DNA of 64,000 bases from Deroplatys truncata (taxonomy: Eukaryota; Arthropoda; Insecta; Mantodea; Mantidae). Where the stretch lies: positions 666,140,618 through 666,204,617 of the forward strand of contig CM060990.1 in assembly GCA_030765065.1 (NCBI GenBank). Reading direction: 5' to 3'. A program made the position numbers and the translations under genes. This document shows positions 44,620 to 56,058 of this stretch, one piece after another; positions within the stretch are counted from its first letter, which is position 1, and every line of letters begins with the position of its first letter. Under the pieces are notes generated by a model. That model had not been told where the DNA came from. It saw only the letters and a list, made by a program, of their open reading frames with translations, and did not search any database.

Positions 44620-45769
44620 TTCTAAATCGAACCCGGTAATACTTTTAATAAATGTATTTTAGCTCCCCAATATCAGCATCTACCATTTAATCTTTACTCG
44701 AACCTGATATGGTCCATAAGCTTGAAGATATATGAAATCACCCCTTCGGGATTCGATCTGAGTACTTTAACGTAATATTTGTCATGATAACGATATTTAA
44801 GGACTAGATACTCTGTTTACGTTTACCTTGACATGTCTATCTAAATTAAATTACAAGTTATTAAATTTTTGCAAGTAAATTTCATTGAATCGGTATTCGA
44901 ACCCAGAACACCAAGAACAAAATAATTTATAATATTCGTCTGACATGTTAAGCAAAGCTGCATGCAGTTACATCATCGATCTAAGTGATATATTCTAGTG
45001 TACAGAAGAAAATTAAGGAAGTCATTAAAAGATGGGGAATCGAACCAAGCACAACTGATCGACAGTTATATACAACATTAATCACCCAGTACAGAACCTA
45101 TCAATCATGCTTTGGTACACTCCTCTACCTCACTTAGTTCCCGAGATAATGACGATTTAAAATTTAGGATCGTACCCAGAATGTCAGGTATCTAATTACA
45201 CATCTACAAGATACTACCTAATAACATAAACGCAATAAGGTTTATTTGGCGTCTTTATCTTAATTAGTTTAAGAGTTATTAAATTTATAATTAAATTACA
45301 TTTTATCGGTATTCGAACCCAGAACACCAGAAACAAAATTATTTACAATATGAGTTTGATATGTTTAAAGGTGCTGTATGTAGTTACAGCATCAATCTAA
45401 GCGATTATTTTAGAGTATAGAGGAAAATTAAGGAAGTGATTGAAAAATCGGGATTCGAACTAGGGACAACTGACTGGAAATTATATACCGTATTAGTTAC
45501 CCATCACAGGAGCTATCAAACATGCTTTAGTCCATCCCTCTACCTTTCTTAGTTTCCGAGATAATGGAATTTTTAAAATTAAGGATCGAACCGAGGACAC
45601 CAGGTACCAAAATATACATTTAGAAGAAACTACCTAATGACAATAATGTAATAAACTTTATTTGGCGACTTTATCTTAATTAGTCTCTGAGTTATTAGAA
45701 GATGAATTTGTAATCACTCACAGGATTCGAACCCAGGCATCCCGGTCAACTTGGAACAATACGCTAATG
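44620..45769 (-). repeat. Array of nine tRNA-like B-box cassettes
   Basis: Reverse-oriented B-box cores (complement of 'ggttcgaatcc'-type words) occur near 44627, 44749, 44894, 45036, 45167, 45309, 45450, 45583 and 45722. Spacing is 122-145 bp. Cassettes 3-5 and 6-8 form two ~416-bp higher-order units (for example 'tattcgaacccagaacacc' at 44894 and 45309). Upstream of each B box on the minus strand is a tRNA-like stretch such as 'ttgaccgggatgcctggg' or 'agttgtccctagttcgaat'. Acceptor stems and full cloverleaves are not evident, so these are degenerate tRNA-like or SINE-derived units. The last abuts the right inverted repeat. Confidence 0.7.
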
Positions 45770-48381
45770 ATAGCTCAGATACGAATTCCTGCTCTAAATT
45801 AGTACGAGCACCTGTGATATCAGAATTACCTGTTAAAATGACTCAAATACCATTTATACAACCTGAATCAGCTGCATTTACCTTAAATAGCTGTGATACA
45901 AATCTCTGATCGAAATTATTACGAGCATCTGTGAAACTATGCTGATTACCCAAATACTTACGATATTACCTGAACTATCTGTAAAATACGAAACTAGGCT
46001 ATAACCAACCCCTGGAACCTACCCTCCTGTAATGCTTGCTTAATTACTCTAAACACCTATGTTACTTGAATTATCCTAAATACCTACGATACCCGCTGAA
46101 TTACCTTGAAATATGAAACTATGCTATACCCAACCCTGGAATCTAGCCTCCTGTGATACTACCTGAATTAGCCTAAATACCTACGATACTAGCTGAATTA
46201 GCTGTGAAATCATGCATAGCTATGATGCAGTTAGCCTCTGGAATCTAGCCTCCTGTGATACTAGCTGAATTAGCTTAAATGCTCACGATACTAGCTGAAT
46301 TGGCTATGAAAATGATTTAAATACCTGTGATACTACCCAAATCATGTGAAATTACCTTAACTAGCTCTGATACGAATTCCTGCTCTAAATTAGCACGAGC
46401 ACCTGTGATACTATCTGAATTACCTGTTAAAATGACTCAAATACCATTGATACAACCTGAATCATCTGCATTTACCTTAAATAGCTGGGATACAAATCTC
46501 TGATCGAAATTATCAATAATATCTGTGAAGCTCTGTCGATTACCTCAAATACTTACGATATTACCTGAACTATCTGTGAAATACGAAGCTAGGTTATAAC
46601 CAACCCCTGGAACCTACCCTCCTGTAATGCTTGCTTAATTACTCTAAACACCTATGTTACTTGAATTATCCTAAATACCTACGATACCCTCTGAATTACC
46701 TGTGAAATATGAAACTATGCTATACCCAACCCTAGAATCTATCCTCTTGTGATACTAGCTGAATTAGCCTAAATACCTACGATACTAGCTCAATTATCTG
46801 TGAAATCATGCAGAGCCATGATGCAGTTAGCATCTGGAATCTATCCTGTGTTACTAGACGAATTAGCCTAAATACATACGATACTAGCTGAATTACCTGT
46901 GAAATCATACACTGCTATAATCCAGTCAGCCTCTTGCAATACTACCTGAATTACTTACCTGTTAGTGTTAGTGGGTTAGCTTTTCCCGTTGCAGGTCACC
47001 TTTTTCCCTTTATGGCTCACCTTTTACCCTTTGGTGGTCGCCTTTTTCCCTTTGCTGGTGACATTTTTCCCTTTACTGGTCACCTTTTTCCCGTTGCATG
47101 TCGCCTTTTTCCCTTTGCTGGTCACCTTTTTCCCTTTGCTGGTCACATTTTTCCCTTTGCTGGTCGCCTTTTTCCCTTTTCTGGTCACGTTTTTCCCTTT
47201 GCTAGTCAACTTTTTCCCTTTGTGGGCCTCCTTTTTCCCTGAGCAGTCACCTTTTTCCCCTGAACGAGTCACCTTTTCCCTGAATAGGTTACGTGATGGG
47301 CATGTCTAGAACATTGACATGAAACAGTTTTCCACTAAGTTCACGCCTAAAGTCGCTTTCAAGTCTAGCACCTCCTATTCCCTATCTCTCCTGTATATAA
47401 GTCCACATTCCTACTGCTACACTACCTGTCTAGCCTAACACCTCTCCTCCTATTCCTATACCTCTCATATAAACCATACTCTACTCCTCTAGCTCTGTCT
47501 AGCCTAACGCCTCTCTCGTTTACCTATGACTCTCACATAAACTCTACTCTGCTCCTCTGCTCCTCAACCTCTGTCTAGTCTAACTCCTCTCCTCGTTTTC
47601 CTATACCTCTCATATAAACTATACTCTACTCCTCACCTCTGTCTAGCCTAGCACCCCTCTTCCTGTTCCTATACTTCTCATACATATAAACCATGCCCTA
47701 CGTTTCAAGCCCTGTCTAGTCTAACACCACTCCCCGTATCCCCTACCTCTCAAAAGCTCATTCCCTCCTGCCCCCCCTCTAGCTGAGTATCACTCCTTGG
47801 TTTCCTATCTAACCTAACTTTAACACCTGTCTATCCTAGCATAGGATCTCTCTCCGTTTTCTCGTCTCTCCTTATAAACACAAACTCAATTCTCCTAACC
47901 TAATACCTCTCCTCGTTTTCCTATACTTCTCATATAAACCATACTCTACTCCTCGACTTCTGTCTAGCCTAACACCTTTCCTCGTTTTCCTATATCTCTC
48001 ATATAAACCATGCACTACGTTTCAAGCCCTGTCTAGTCTAACACCTCTCATCGTTTTCCTATACCGCTCATATAAATCATACATTACTCAGCCTCTGTCT
48101 AGCCTAGCACCTCTCCACGTATTCCCTATCTGTCTCATATAAAGCGCACTCCCCCTCCTACCACTGTCTAGCCTAGCGTCAGTCTTCGTATTCCCTATCT
48201 GTCTCATATAAAGCGCACTCCCCCTCCTACCACCGTCTAGCCTAGCGTCAGTACTCGTATTCCCTATCTCTCCCATATAAACGCATTTTCCTCCTTGAAC
48301 CGTCGCATCTAGCCTCGTTTTCCCTATCCTTTCCCATATAAACGCAAAAAACTGTGCTCGAATTCCTCTATATATCCTACT
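45770..48381. repeat. Right terminal inverted repeat (2,612 bp)
   Basis: Mirror of 34454-36862 with the same three zones. It is ~200 bp longer. About 126 bp of the difference comes from six extra minisatellite units at 46975-47290. Confidence 0.9.
46975..47290. repeat. 21-bp minisatellite, right arm
   Basis: About fourteen units of 'tttttccctttgctggtcacc' type with base changes. The left arm has about eight. Long frames across it are not genes. Confidence 0.85.
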
Positions 48382-48387
48382 ATTGTT
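48382..48387. repeat. Right target-site duplication (ATTGTT)
   Basis: Identical to 34448-34453 and directly outside the terminal 'cctact'. Confidence 0.9.
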
Positions 48388-48895
48388 GCTCGAAGAATGA
48401 CTAGTAGCATTATTACTTTCTAATTCATTGTTGCCTCAAGGTTACCTCATTGTTGCCTCATTGTTAGCAACTTTTAACCTATTATTCTCACAGCTCCTAC
48501 ATTATTAAATTACGTAATACATTCACATAACATTATTGTATTATACAATAATATAAATATTTACAATGACTGTAATATACACTTTTTATATATTGTTACA
48601 TACACATATTGCTTTAAGGCGGGCTGTTATTATATGATTTATTATATAATTTGACTAAAATCATTTAAGTGTTAAAAATACTGCCTCAACCCTGACAAGA
48701 CACAAGTGCTCTCCGAAAGAAATACAGCAGCCGTGGCACAATTATAAAATAATATTTACAACAAACCAATACATACACAAGAATATAGATACACTATCAT
48801 CAGATCCTAGTCTACGAGAACGTCGAGATACATCACAAGAGTACGGGCATCAAGACGACCTACAGGTACGTAACACAGCATCCATCATCAACGTA
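48388..48895. other. AT-rich right flank
   Basis: Short 'attgttgcctca' repeats near 48427-48465. Otherwise nothing assignable. Confidence 0.4.
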
Positions 48896-49085
48896 GTGGG
48901 GCCTACCAAGGAGGAAATGAGGGACAAGAGAGTCGTGGTAGAAAAACCCCCCAGTATTCGCATGCCTACCCGGGAAAACAACGAAAAAACCTATGGGTCA
49001 GGGCGGTTGTCGCCGGGATCGAATCTGGGACCTTCCGAACACGACTCGCACACGTTACCACGGCGCCAGCTCGCACGGTTCTCGC
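48896..49085 (-). mobile_element. tRNA-headed SINE, minus strand
   Basis: The complement shows head 'gcgagctggcgccgtggtaa' and B box 'gattcgatcccggcg'; its body 'ttttcgttgttttcccggg' matches the plus-strand SINE at 20272. Confidence 0.65.
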
Positions 49086-51559
49086 TGGGTGGAGTCTAAG
49101 GTTGGTTGCCTGAAAGTGAAAACCTTAAGGATGGAAAACTCTAATGTGATGTAAGAGAATGGACCACGTTCTATGCCTGTCACTGTACGATAGCAATGCG
49201 AAGCGAGTGTGTGGATCAGTTATGCCTGTTGTGACGTCATAACTTCGACGTAAATTAGATTTGTATAAAACAAAAATGTTGAAATTGAATACAACAAAAA
49301 ATGAGGATTTGTTGCTGCTCTATCATATATAGGTACTTCAATAAGACATGTTTTAATCGTTCTGTATGTGAATTATGATGTGACGAAATGTGCTAAAACC
49401 CTTTCGACTGAATTAAATGTTCACAGACTAAAATGGTGTTGTAATGTTTCATTCGCCTTTGTATATAGAGTCACTTACATAGAGACGACAAAAGTTAGTG
49501 TAGAATTTCTAGACAACCCATAAACTGGATTGCTGTCTGATGTAAGGCACGAACATGTGTGAGAATTTTCAGAACCTTCTCTCAAGAACACGAATACTAA
49601 ACAAGTTTAGGTGCCGGCTGGCTTTGCGATGATCTCACCATCCTTAATATACTCTTGAGAGGTTTTACTTAATAATGTGATGTTTCAGCACATCATCCAT
49701 CACAGCTCTTAAATGGTTTTGACGACAAGCCCTTACTCTCTACTTGCACCTCTTTGATACGTGAAACCGTGCCAGCTGCTTGCCTTGTCGTTGCTTTGGC
49801 TGAGTCCTTAAGAAATTCATATCTACATTTTTCACATTTGCTTCGGTGTTCAGCAATATAGCTAAAAATAGTTCTGACATTTCGTCCCAGTAATTTGCGT
49901 TTCACAGAGCAAGATTTTTTGATCATCTCTAATTCCAAAAATGCCCCAGGGCTGTGATGCCCCCCAATAATAACAGTTATTTTGGAAACTCCTACCATAT
50001 ATACCAAGAAAATCACGTCCGTAAGATTTTTGGAGTTTATGCAACCTCCCTAGCAGTGATTTATGACCATCTTTCCTGACCCCTTTAAAGCTCGTTTATA
50101 ACTTAGATTGACAAAGGTTTCACACTCAGTAAAAACGCTATTTATATAATATGGAGGATACGAGAAAACTTCAAAGTTGAATCTTGACCCAGGCGGAGCT
50201 CAGAAGATTCAACTGGGAAGTTTTCTCGCATCCTCCATATTCACCAGATCTTTTCCCAAGTGATTTTCACATGTTACCCTGACTCAAAGGTCATCTTGGA
50301 GGTAAGCACTTTAACACCATGACGAAGATGAATCAGAAGTGAACCAGCAGTCGGGTCCTGTGCTCGTAACCAGCTGTCGCCTGAAGCCACTCTCACTACG
50401 AAATGTGAGGCATTTCATAGTAAATTCAACGCTTTATTTTACAGCTCCCATCCTGACATCTTCAAAATAATTTGTTTTAAAAAAACATCCAAATGGAAAC
50501 TTATTTCAAAATTAATGGCATGCACCTGCAGGCTAATAAAAGAAGGAAAGTAGTAAACAAAGAAAGGAAGATAGAAAATAATTATATATATATAAATACA
50601 GATAAGGCCAAATACCTCGTATTGCTTTTGTAAAGTACATCTCCCATTTGAACTTACCCCTCGCATTACAACCTATAGTTGAAAATATGAAGTTACGAGT
50701 ATGACGTGTACAAGCCCAATTTTTAATATAAAGTATACAAGTACTAACTTTAATCATTTCATCAATTTAATCTTTAATACGTATGTTGCGACAATTTTTA
50801 ACAACACCACGCACATGTTCGCGTGTCAGTCGTCAGTCTGTAAGTGGGACGGAAAATTGTCACACCATCTTAACGTGGTGCCAACCTAGGAACAAAAATG
50901 TACGGATTAAGTTTGAGTTATTAGCGCAAATTCATTACGGATATGCAGCAACACATTGTGACCCGAACTAACATATGTTTAACAGGTTCGCCAATATAAA
51001 GTTGTCGAAAACATAAAAGTTTGAATTATTTACTATCGAACTTTACTTAGAAACGCCGATCGTATTCAGTATGGAATTGATTCAAATTGATTTAAATTCC
51101 CCATGGACATGTAGTATATATTGCTTGGCTGATCAGGATACTGATTTGTTCACTTGAGCTGTTGTACTTGGCAAAAATTACAGGGAACCTTACAACTTCA
51201 AAAAAATATACTCTTATTCATATTTTTAACCCTTTAAAAATCACTACGATTCTTATTTTCAACCACTTACTGAATACACAGTCATAATGTCGGGTAAGAT
51301 ACTTTAGTAACTTATACTGCTAACATTTTTAGAAGCACTGTAAAGACACTTCTACATTCAATTAAGGAACTATACTGCAGCCCCGGTTACATTAACTTAA
51401 TATTTTCGCGATTAAAATTAATATTGGTTTTACGTTTTCGGATCAGATGATAAAGCATTAAAACGAGATACATAATTATAACAGAAGTACCTATTATAGT
51501 CCTAGGTTTGAACCGCTGACCTTCGATCACACCTCGTTTGTTTCCGCGATAATCCAATG
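49086..51559. other. AT-rich stretch with a weak coding remnant
   Basis: Minus-strand frames at 49693-50110 read RLHKLQKSYGRDF and KCEKCRYEFLKDSAK, perhaps a decayed transposase with a Cys pair, but I cannot assign a family. A short inverted repeat 'aggatacgagaaaacttc' / 'gaagttttctcgcatcctc' lies at 50156 and 50216. The rest is unassigned. Confidence 0.35.
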
Positions 51560-52155
51560 GAACTGTTTGGTTGGATTGGATTGGCTACGGAGGAGACTCG
51601 GCACTGATTGACATAGGGGATATTTTACCTACGACCCACAAGGGGGTGTCCCTGGGAGGAAGGATGAGGCGATAGGAGACACCGGACGGCCGGAACCAGG
51701 AGTGACGTTACAGGAATGGCAGGGTCTCTAAGCAGCCCGATAGAGACTCCGCGGTAGACGGACAGGCAGAACGACCGGGGATCCCACCCCACACAGAAGG
51801 GTTCCAGCGCCCCTCAAGGGGGTTCGGTTACCCCAGGCAGCCAGCCGAAGATCGAGGGACAGAGAGAGTCACAAAGAGCATCCTTTTCAACTGCCACGCT
51901 GCACCTAAATACCATTACCGACACTTCCAACTCTCAAAAAGATCAGCATTTTAAAGATGAGGTTAAATGAGAATGGAGATGAAATGGAGGGACAGAAGAT
52001 TCGACGGATATGAAAATCCTTCCCAGCATTTGCCTGGTGACCTGGGAAAGCCCCCCCCCAATAAAACCCATGGGTCAGGAAGGTCGGCGACAGGAATCGA
52101 ACCCACGATCTCCCGAATGCGGGCAAAAGACGCAACCACCTGATTCACCCCACTC
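51560..52155 (-). mobile_element. Long tRNA-headed SINE, minus strand
   Basis: The complement has a tRNA-like head with 'tgcccgcattcgggagat' and B box 'gggttcgattcctgtcg' near 52090, body 'tccatttcatctccattctc', and a ~320-bp GC-rich tail (51570-51880). The head and body match the SINEs at 10393 and 61118. Confidence 0.7.
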
Positions 52156-52734
52156 AGTAATGGAGCTATTGCTGTTAAAACGAGAATTTCTCTATAGTAC
52201 TGCTTTCAAATATGCACCAGACTACTGCTTTTTATGTTTTCTTCAGGTTGATTTTATCTGCACTATATATAGTAATTAATGCTTATTAAGACAGGAACGA
52301 ATTAACATGTTACGAGAAGTGTAGCTGCAGAAGAGGGCATTTTTTTAAAAAATGGGTAATGTTTTCAAGTAAAGCTATGATCTTCAGGTTACATAATTAA
52401 CGAAACCTGTGAATGGCGGATTTGTCTGCTATAATACAACAGTAGGAATGCTGCATTCATACCTATTAATTTTGTTTCTGTAACCAGTGACACGCATTTT
52501 TTCAACGGAACTAAAACTGAGTTATTTTAGAAATAACCAAATTTATTTTTACAGGCAGCAGTAAAACATGTATATAAATGTATACCAAAATGCATGGCAA
52601 TATGCATAATCGTCTGAATAACAAACGCTTAAAATAAATTATTCTCTTTTTGGTGACTGTTAAAGGAAGAAAACTTATCTTAAGTATTTCCACATGGTAA
52701 AATTAAAGTAAATTGAGTTTATTTATGGACGCTC
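52156..52734. other. AT-rich spacer
   Basis: Nothing assignable. Confidence 0.4.
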
Positions 52735-52985
52735 TTTAACTGCTATGGTTCTTAGCGTGCCATTCTATATTGGGTGTGAAAGACAGGAAATTTTGCTCAG
52801 AGGCTTGATGTTCTTTTACGTGCCGTAAATCTAAGATACGAGACCACCGGCTTTACCTCCCTTCCGAAGGAAGCCACGCTAAGGATTTTTATGCCCGAAA
52901 AAAATTCAACGCCCTCCATCGGGTTTGAACACGCGACCTCGGAAACTAGATGCTAGCATGACACCCCTAGACCACGGAGGACGAC
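52735..52985 (-). mobile_element. SINE, second family, minus strand
   Basis: The inverted counterpart of 25965-26195. It shows the complement of 'gggcataaaaatccttagcg' and of the tail 'gcacgctaagaaccatag'; B box 'gttcaaacccgatgg'. Confidence 0.6.
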
Positions 52986-53154
52986 TCCACACATGTAGCT
53001 TATATTTCTATCACTGAAGAAATGTTTAATTATTTAACTTTTTTCTATGCTGCGTTTAACAGGAGCATGAGAAATAATTATTCTGGTGAACTCCCTTTTA
53101 GACTCAGTTGTTTTGACATTCTCTATGCCCAGAAATTTTATTTAATCCTTAGTT

Positions 53155-53455
53155 TATATAATTCTCGGCTCTGCCAGATGGCAGCCTTCTCTAAGCCGCC
53201 TCCGGTGGCTCGAGTTCTCCCCGACTCCGCCAGAGGGAAGCCTCTCTGAGCAACCCGCCAGTAAGACCGTACAAGATTGGAATCGTTAGGGGCTTCTGCA
53301 CAGCTCTGTCGGTCGGCCTGCCTGCGGCTTGTAGCTTTCTGTGGTTCCTTCACCTCATCCATTCCTCCTGAGAGTGATAAGAGCAAAGGTCAGCGTTGTT
53401 TCGAGGTATGAGGTGTCATTTCAGTTCCCTGGTCACTGGTCAAGTTTATAGAATG
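53155..53455 (+). mobile_element. SINE tail, headless
   Basis: Matches the 3' half of the SINE at 1086 ('tctgccagatggcagccttct', 'cagagggaagcctctctgag') and continues with 'ggttccttcacctcatcc'. No B box is present. Confidence 0.6.
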
Positions 53456-53499
53456 CTAGTTAAGCATCATCGCAAGTTTCTACAGACACAAAGATTGAA

Positions 53500-55340
53500 A
53501 TGTTGTTTATCTATGAAGGTCTACATTGAGCTGAGTTACAAAATGGACAGGTTTGAATACGTGCTAGTACTGTAAATGTAGGAATAATACAAATTAAATG
53601 GATTTAAATTTGTGGTAATGCTGAACAGTGGGATACAAAATGGACAGTTATAATTTTCATCAATGCTGAAAATACAGAAAAATAAAAAATGAATAGGCTT
53701 GAATTTGTGTTACTGTTGAACATTATGATAAAAAATAGATATTTTTGAATTTGTGCAAACCTTAAATAATATACCCCAAAACGGACAGTTTCGAGTTTGT
53801 ATTGATGCTGAATATCTAGATACAGACTGACCCAGATGTAGGTATACAGTACAGACTGAATGATATTTCTTCACAGATATTTGGAATGTTACGTTTATAC
53901 ATTTGGTAATTCGTGTAATCGTTACTATGGAAACTGAAATAGCAGAATGTAAATTCTATCTATGTAGAAAATTAGCAGAAAACCTGTCAGAGAATTTGAA
54001 TAATGCACAGCAAAGCTGTTATAGGACCGGTTTTCTTCGATACAGCTATGGATGATAACAATAAATCTAAAACATTTTGCGAAACGTTGTGTTGTCACAA
54101 CTCGGGAACAGAAATGACTTACGTAAACTACTGTACTTCCAAAACGATGGGTTACCTTGTCGTTTTGCTGTGCTGGTAAGGAACTAACTACCTTTACAAC
54201 AGTTTACCACAGCATTGGATTGGACGACGCGGTAGTATTGACTGGCCGCCACGTTCACTCGATCTGACACCTATGGACTTCTTATTGGAGTATATTGAAG
54301 AAGATATTTGAGAAGAGACCTCACACAATAGACAATTTAAAATGGTTCATCACAGATGCATTTCATAACATTTAAACTGTCCGCAATTTATGTATTGCTT
54401 GTGTCGCAGTGTTCTGCTCATTCCGAACTGTGTTTAAGGGAAATGGAGGACATTCTGAACACTTAAAAGGCTAAACACTCAATACTCAGACAATATACAC
54501 GAAAAAACCAATAAAGTAAACGTAATGAACGGTATACCTATATTTGGGTCATTCTGTATAATCCAAAATGGATAGTTCTGATTTTGTAATGATTCTGGAC
54601 ACTATGATCCGAAAACGACAACTTTGAACTTGAGTCAGTAATGAAAATTTAGGTATATCTAAAATGATAGGTTTTGGTTCATACTGAGCATGATGAACAA
54701 AATGAACAAGTATGAATTGTGCTATTGCTGAACATTTGGGCACAACCAAAGTGAATAGTTCTGAATTTGTGTAAATCTTGATCAATATCATCCAAAATAG
54801 ACAGGTTGAAAAATCATTTCTATGCTGGAAATTTAGAAATAATCCAAAATGTAGAGACCTGTTTTAGTGATAATGCTGAATATTACGATTCAAAATGGAC
54901 AGATTTAAATTTGCGTCAGAGTTACAAATTTAGGAATATACCACAGTAAATCTAAACGTTATGACCCAATGATACATATTTTTATTTGTGCCAATATTGA
55001 AAATTTAGGAATAATCGAAATCGATAGTGTTAAATATGTGTTAATGCTGACTTTAAGATCCGAATTGGACAAGTCCAAATATGTTAAGTGAACACCTAGA
55101 TTTAACCCGAAATTAATAGGTTTTAGTTTGTGTTAATACTAGCCATTATGATCCAAATTCGCTGAAAATTTAACAACAATCTAAAATGTATAGCTTGAAC
55201 TTGCATTAGTGCTGAACATTATGAATAATTTTAAATATTTGGCAGTGCCGAAAGTGTCGGAATGGTTAAATCTTGATAGATTTGAATTTGTATTCATCTA
55301 AACATTTATTTATGATCCCAATGAACAGGTTTGTTGTAAC
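53500..55340. repeat. Degenerate ~57-bp satellite, interrupted
   Basis: Diverged units around 'atccaaaatggacaggttt', 'gaatttgtgttaatgctgaa' and 'aatttaggaataat' fill 53500-53820 and 54559-55340. The 53823-54556 element splits the array. Divergence between units suggests an old array. Confidence 0.65.
53823..54556 (+). mobile_element. TA-flanked Tc1/mariner-type element, deleted
   Basis: Inverted ends 'cagactgacccagatgtagg' (53823) and the complement of 'cctatatttgggtcattctg' (ending 54556) are flanked by TA (53821-53822 and 54557-54558). Inside, at about 54200-54345, a broken plus-strand frame reads WIGRRGSIDWPPRSLDLTPM, then DFLL. That is the block with the last catalytic residue of a common insect mariner-like transposase. 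The first half of the transposase is missing. Confidence 0.75.
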
Positions 55341-55661
55341 GTCAACAAAAAAGTTTATTTTTAACTTAGTAAAGTAGGAACTAGTGATGGGACGATACCA
55401 TCATTTCTCGATACCCTAAACTCGATAACGATACTGATTTTTGAGCATCGATACTCACTTTATAAGAAACTGTAAAGGCGATAGCTTGTTCACTGAGTTT
55501 ATGTTCTTATTAGTATGTAGTTTTCTGTATATAAACGCATGAACCAATTTTGTCTTGTATGCTGATTCCGAAAATGTTCCGATTTGATAGTTTCCAGTTG
55601 GCAAAATTTTGTATCTTTTTAATGCTATAGGTTATATATTCCCTATTGTTGTTCAAGGCTG

Positions 55662-55708
<47 letters not shown>

Positions 55709-56058
55709 TTCTTTGCTTCTTCTATATTTCGTGCTGAAAACGTTCTTTTAAAGGATTATCTATCCATATTATGGACATTTGTCGTACGGGATACCTATAA
55801 GCTACGCTCGTGACCCGAGTGACTTGCATAAACACAAACTAACAGATGGAAGAAAAAACAAATATTTCCCTGCGCTGTGTTATCTCACGTCTTAAGTTAT
55901 GATTTATTTCTGCTGGATTCCAGATTCTGGTCACCGGAGTAGGTAAACGTAAAGGCTGAGAGCGATTCACCATGCCATGCTATTACAAAAACCTGATTCA
56001 GTGCGTCAGTTAAATCGGTTTCATCACAACTCAGTTAACGCTGCATGTTACATGAGTA
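55341..56058. other. AT-rich spacer with microsatellite
   Basis: Holds an (AAT)n run at about 55661-55706. 'ctcgataccctaaactcgat' and similar words (55410) recur inverted near 58160-58200, so a further short element may bracket family X copy C. Confidence 0.4.

Larger units (their letters stand above)
34454..48381. mobile_element. Polinton/Maverick-type element with only a PolB gene
   Basis: This 13,928-bp element starts agtaggatatatagagg and ends with its complement. It has AG...CT termini and a perfect 6-bp duplication. These are Polinton hallmarks, as is the protein-primed PolB inside. The inverted repeats are 2.4-2.6 kb, longer than the few hundred to ~1,000 bp usual for the group. No retroviral-type integrase, FtsK-like ATPase, cysteine protease or capsid gene is seen, so integration must have been done in trans or those genes were lost. 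The interior holds a broken polB gene, a nested retrocopy, an 871-bp duplication and a tRNA-like repeat array. Confidence 0.88.

Noticed and set aside
46934-47309. Repetitive frames rich in FPFAGHLFP or FFPLLV, and the opposite KGKKVTS frame
   Set aside because: They only translate the 21-bp minisatellite, whose unit length is a multiple of three.
49693-50044. A possible transposase with a Cys pair
   Set aside because: Frames are short and broken and I cannot name a family; mentioned only in the regional entry.
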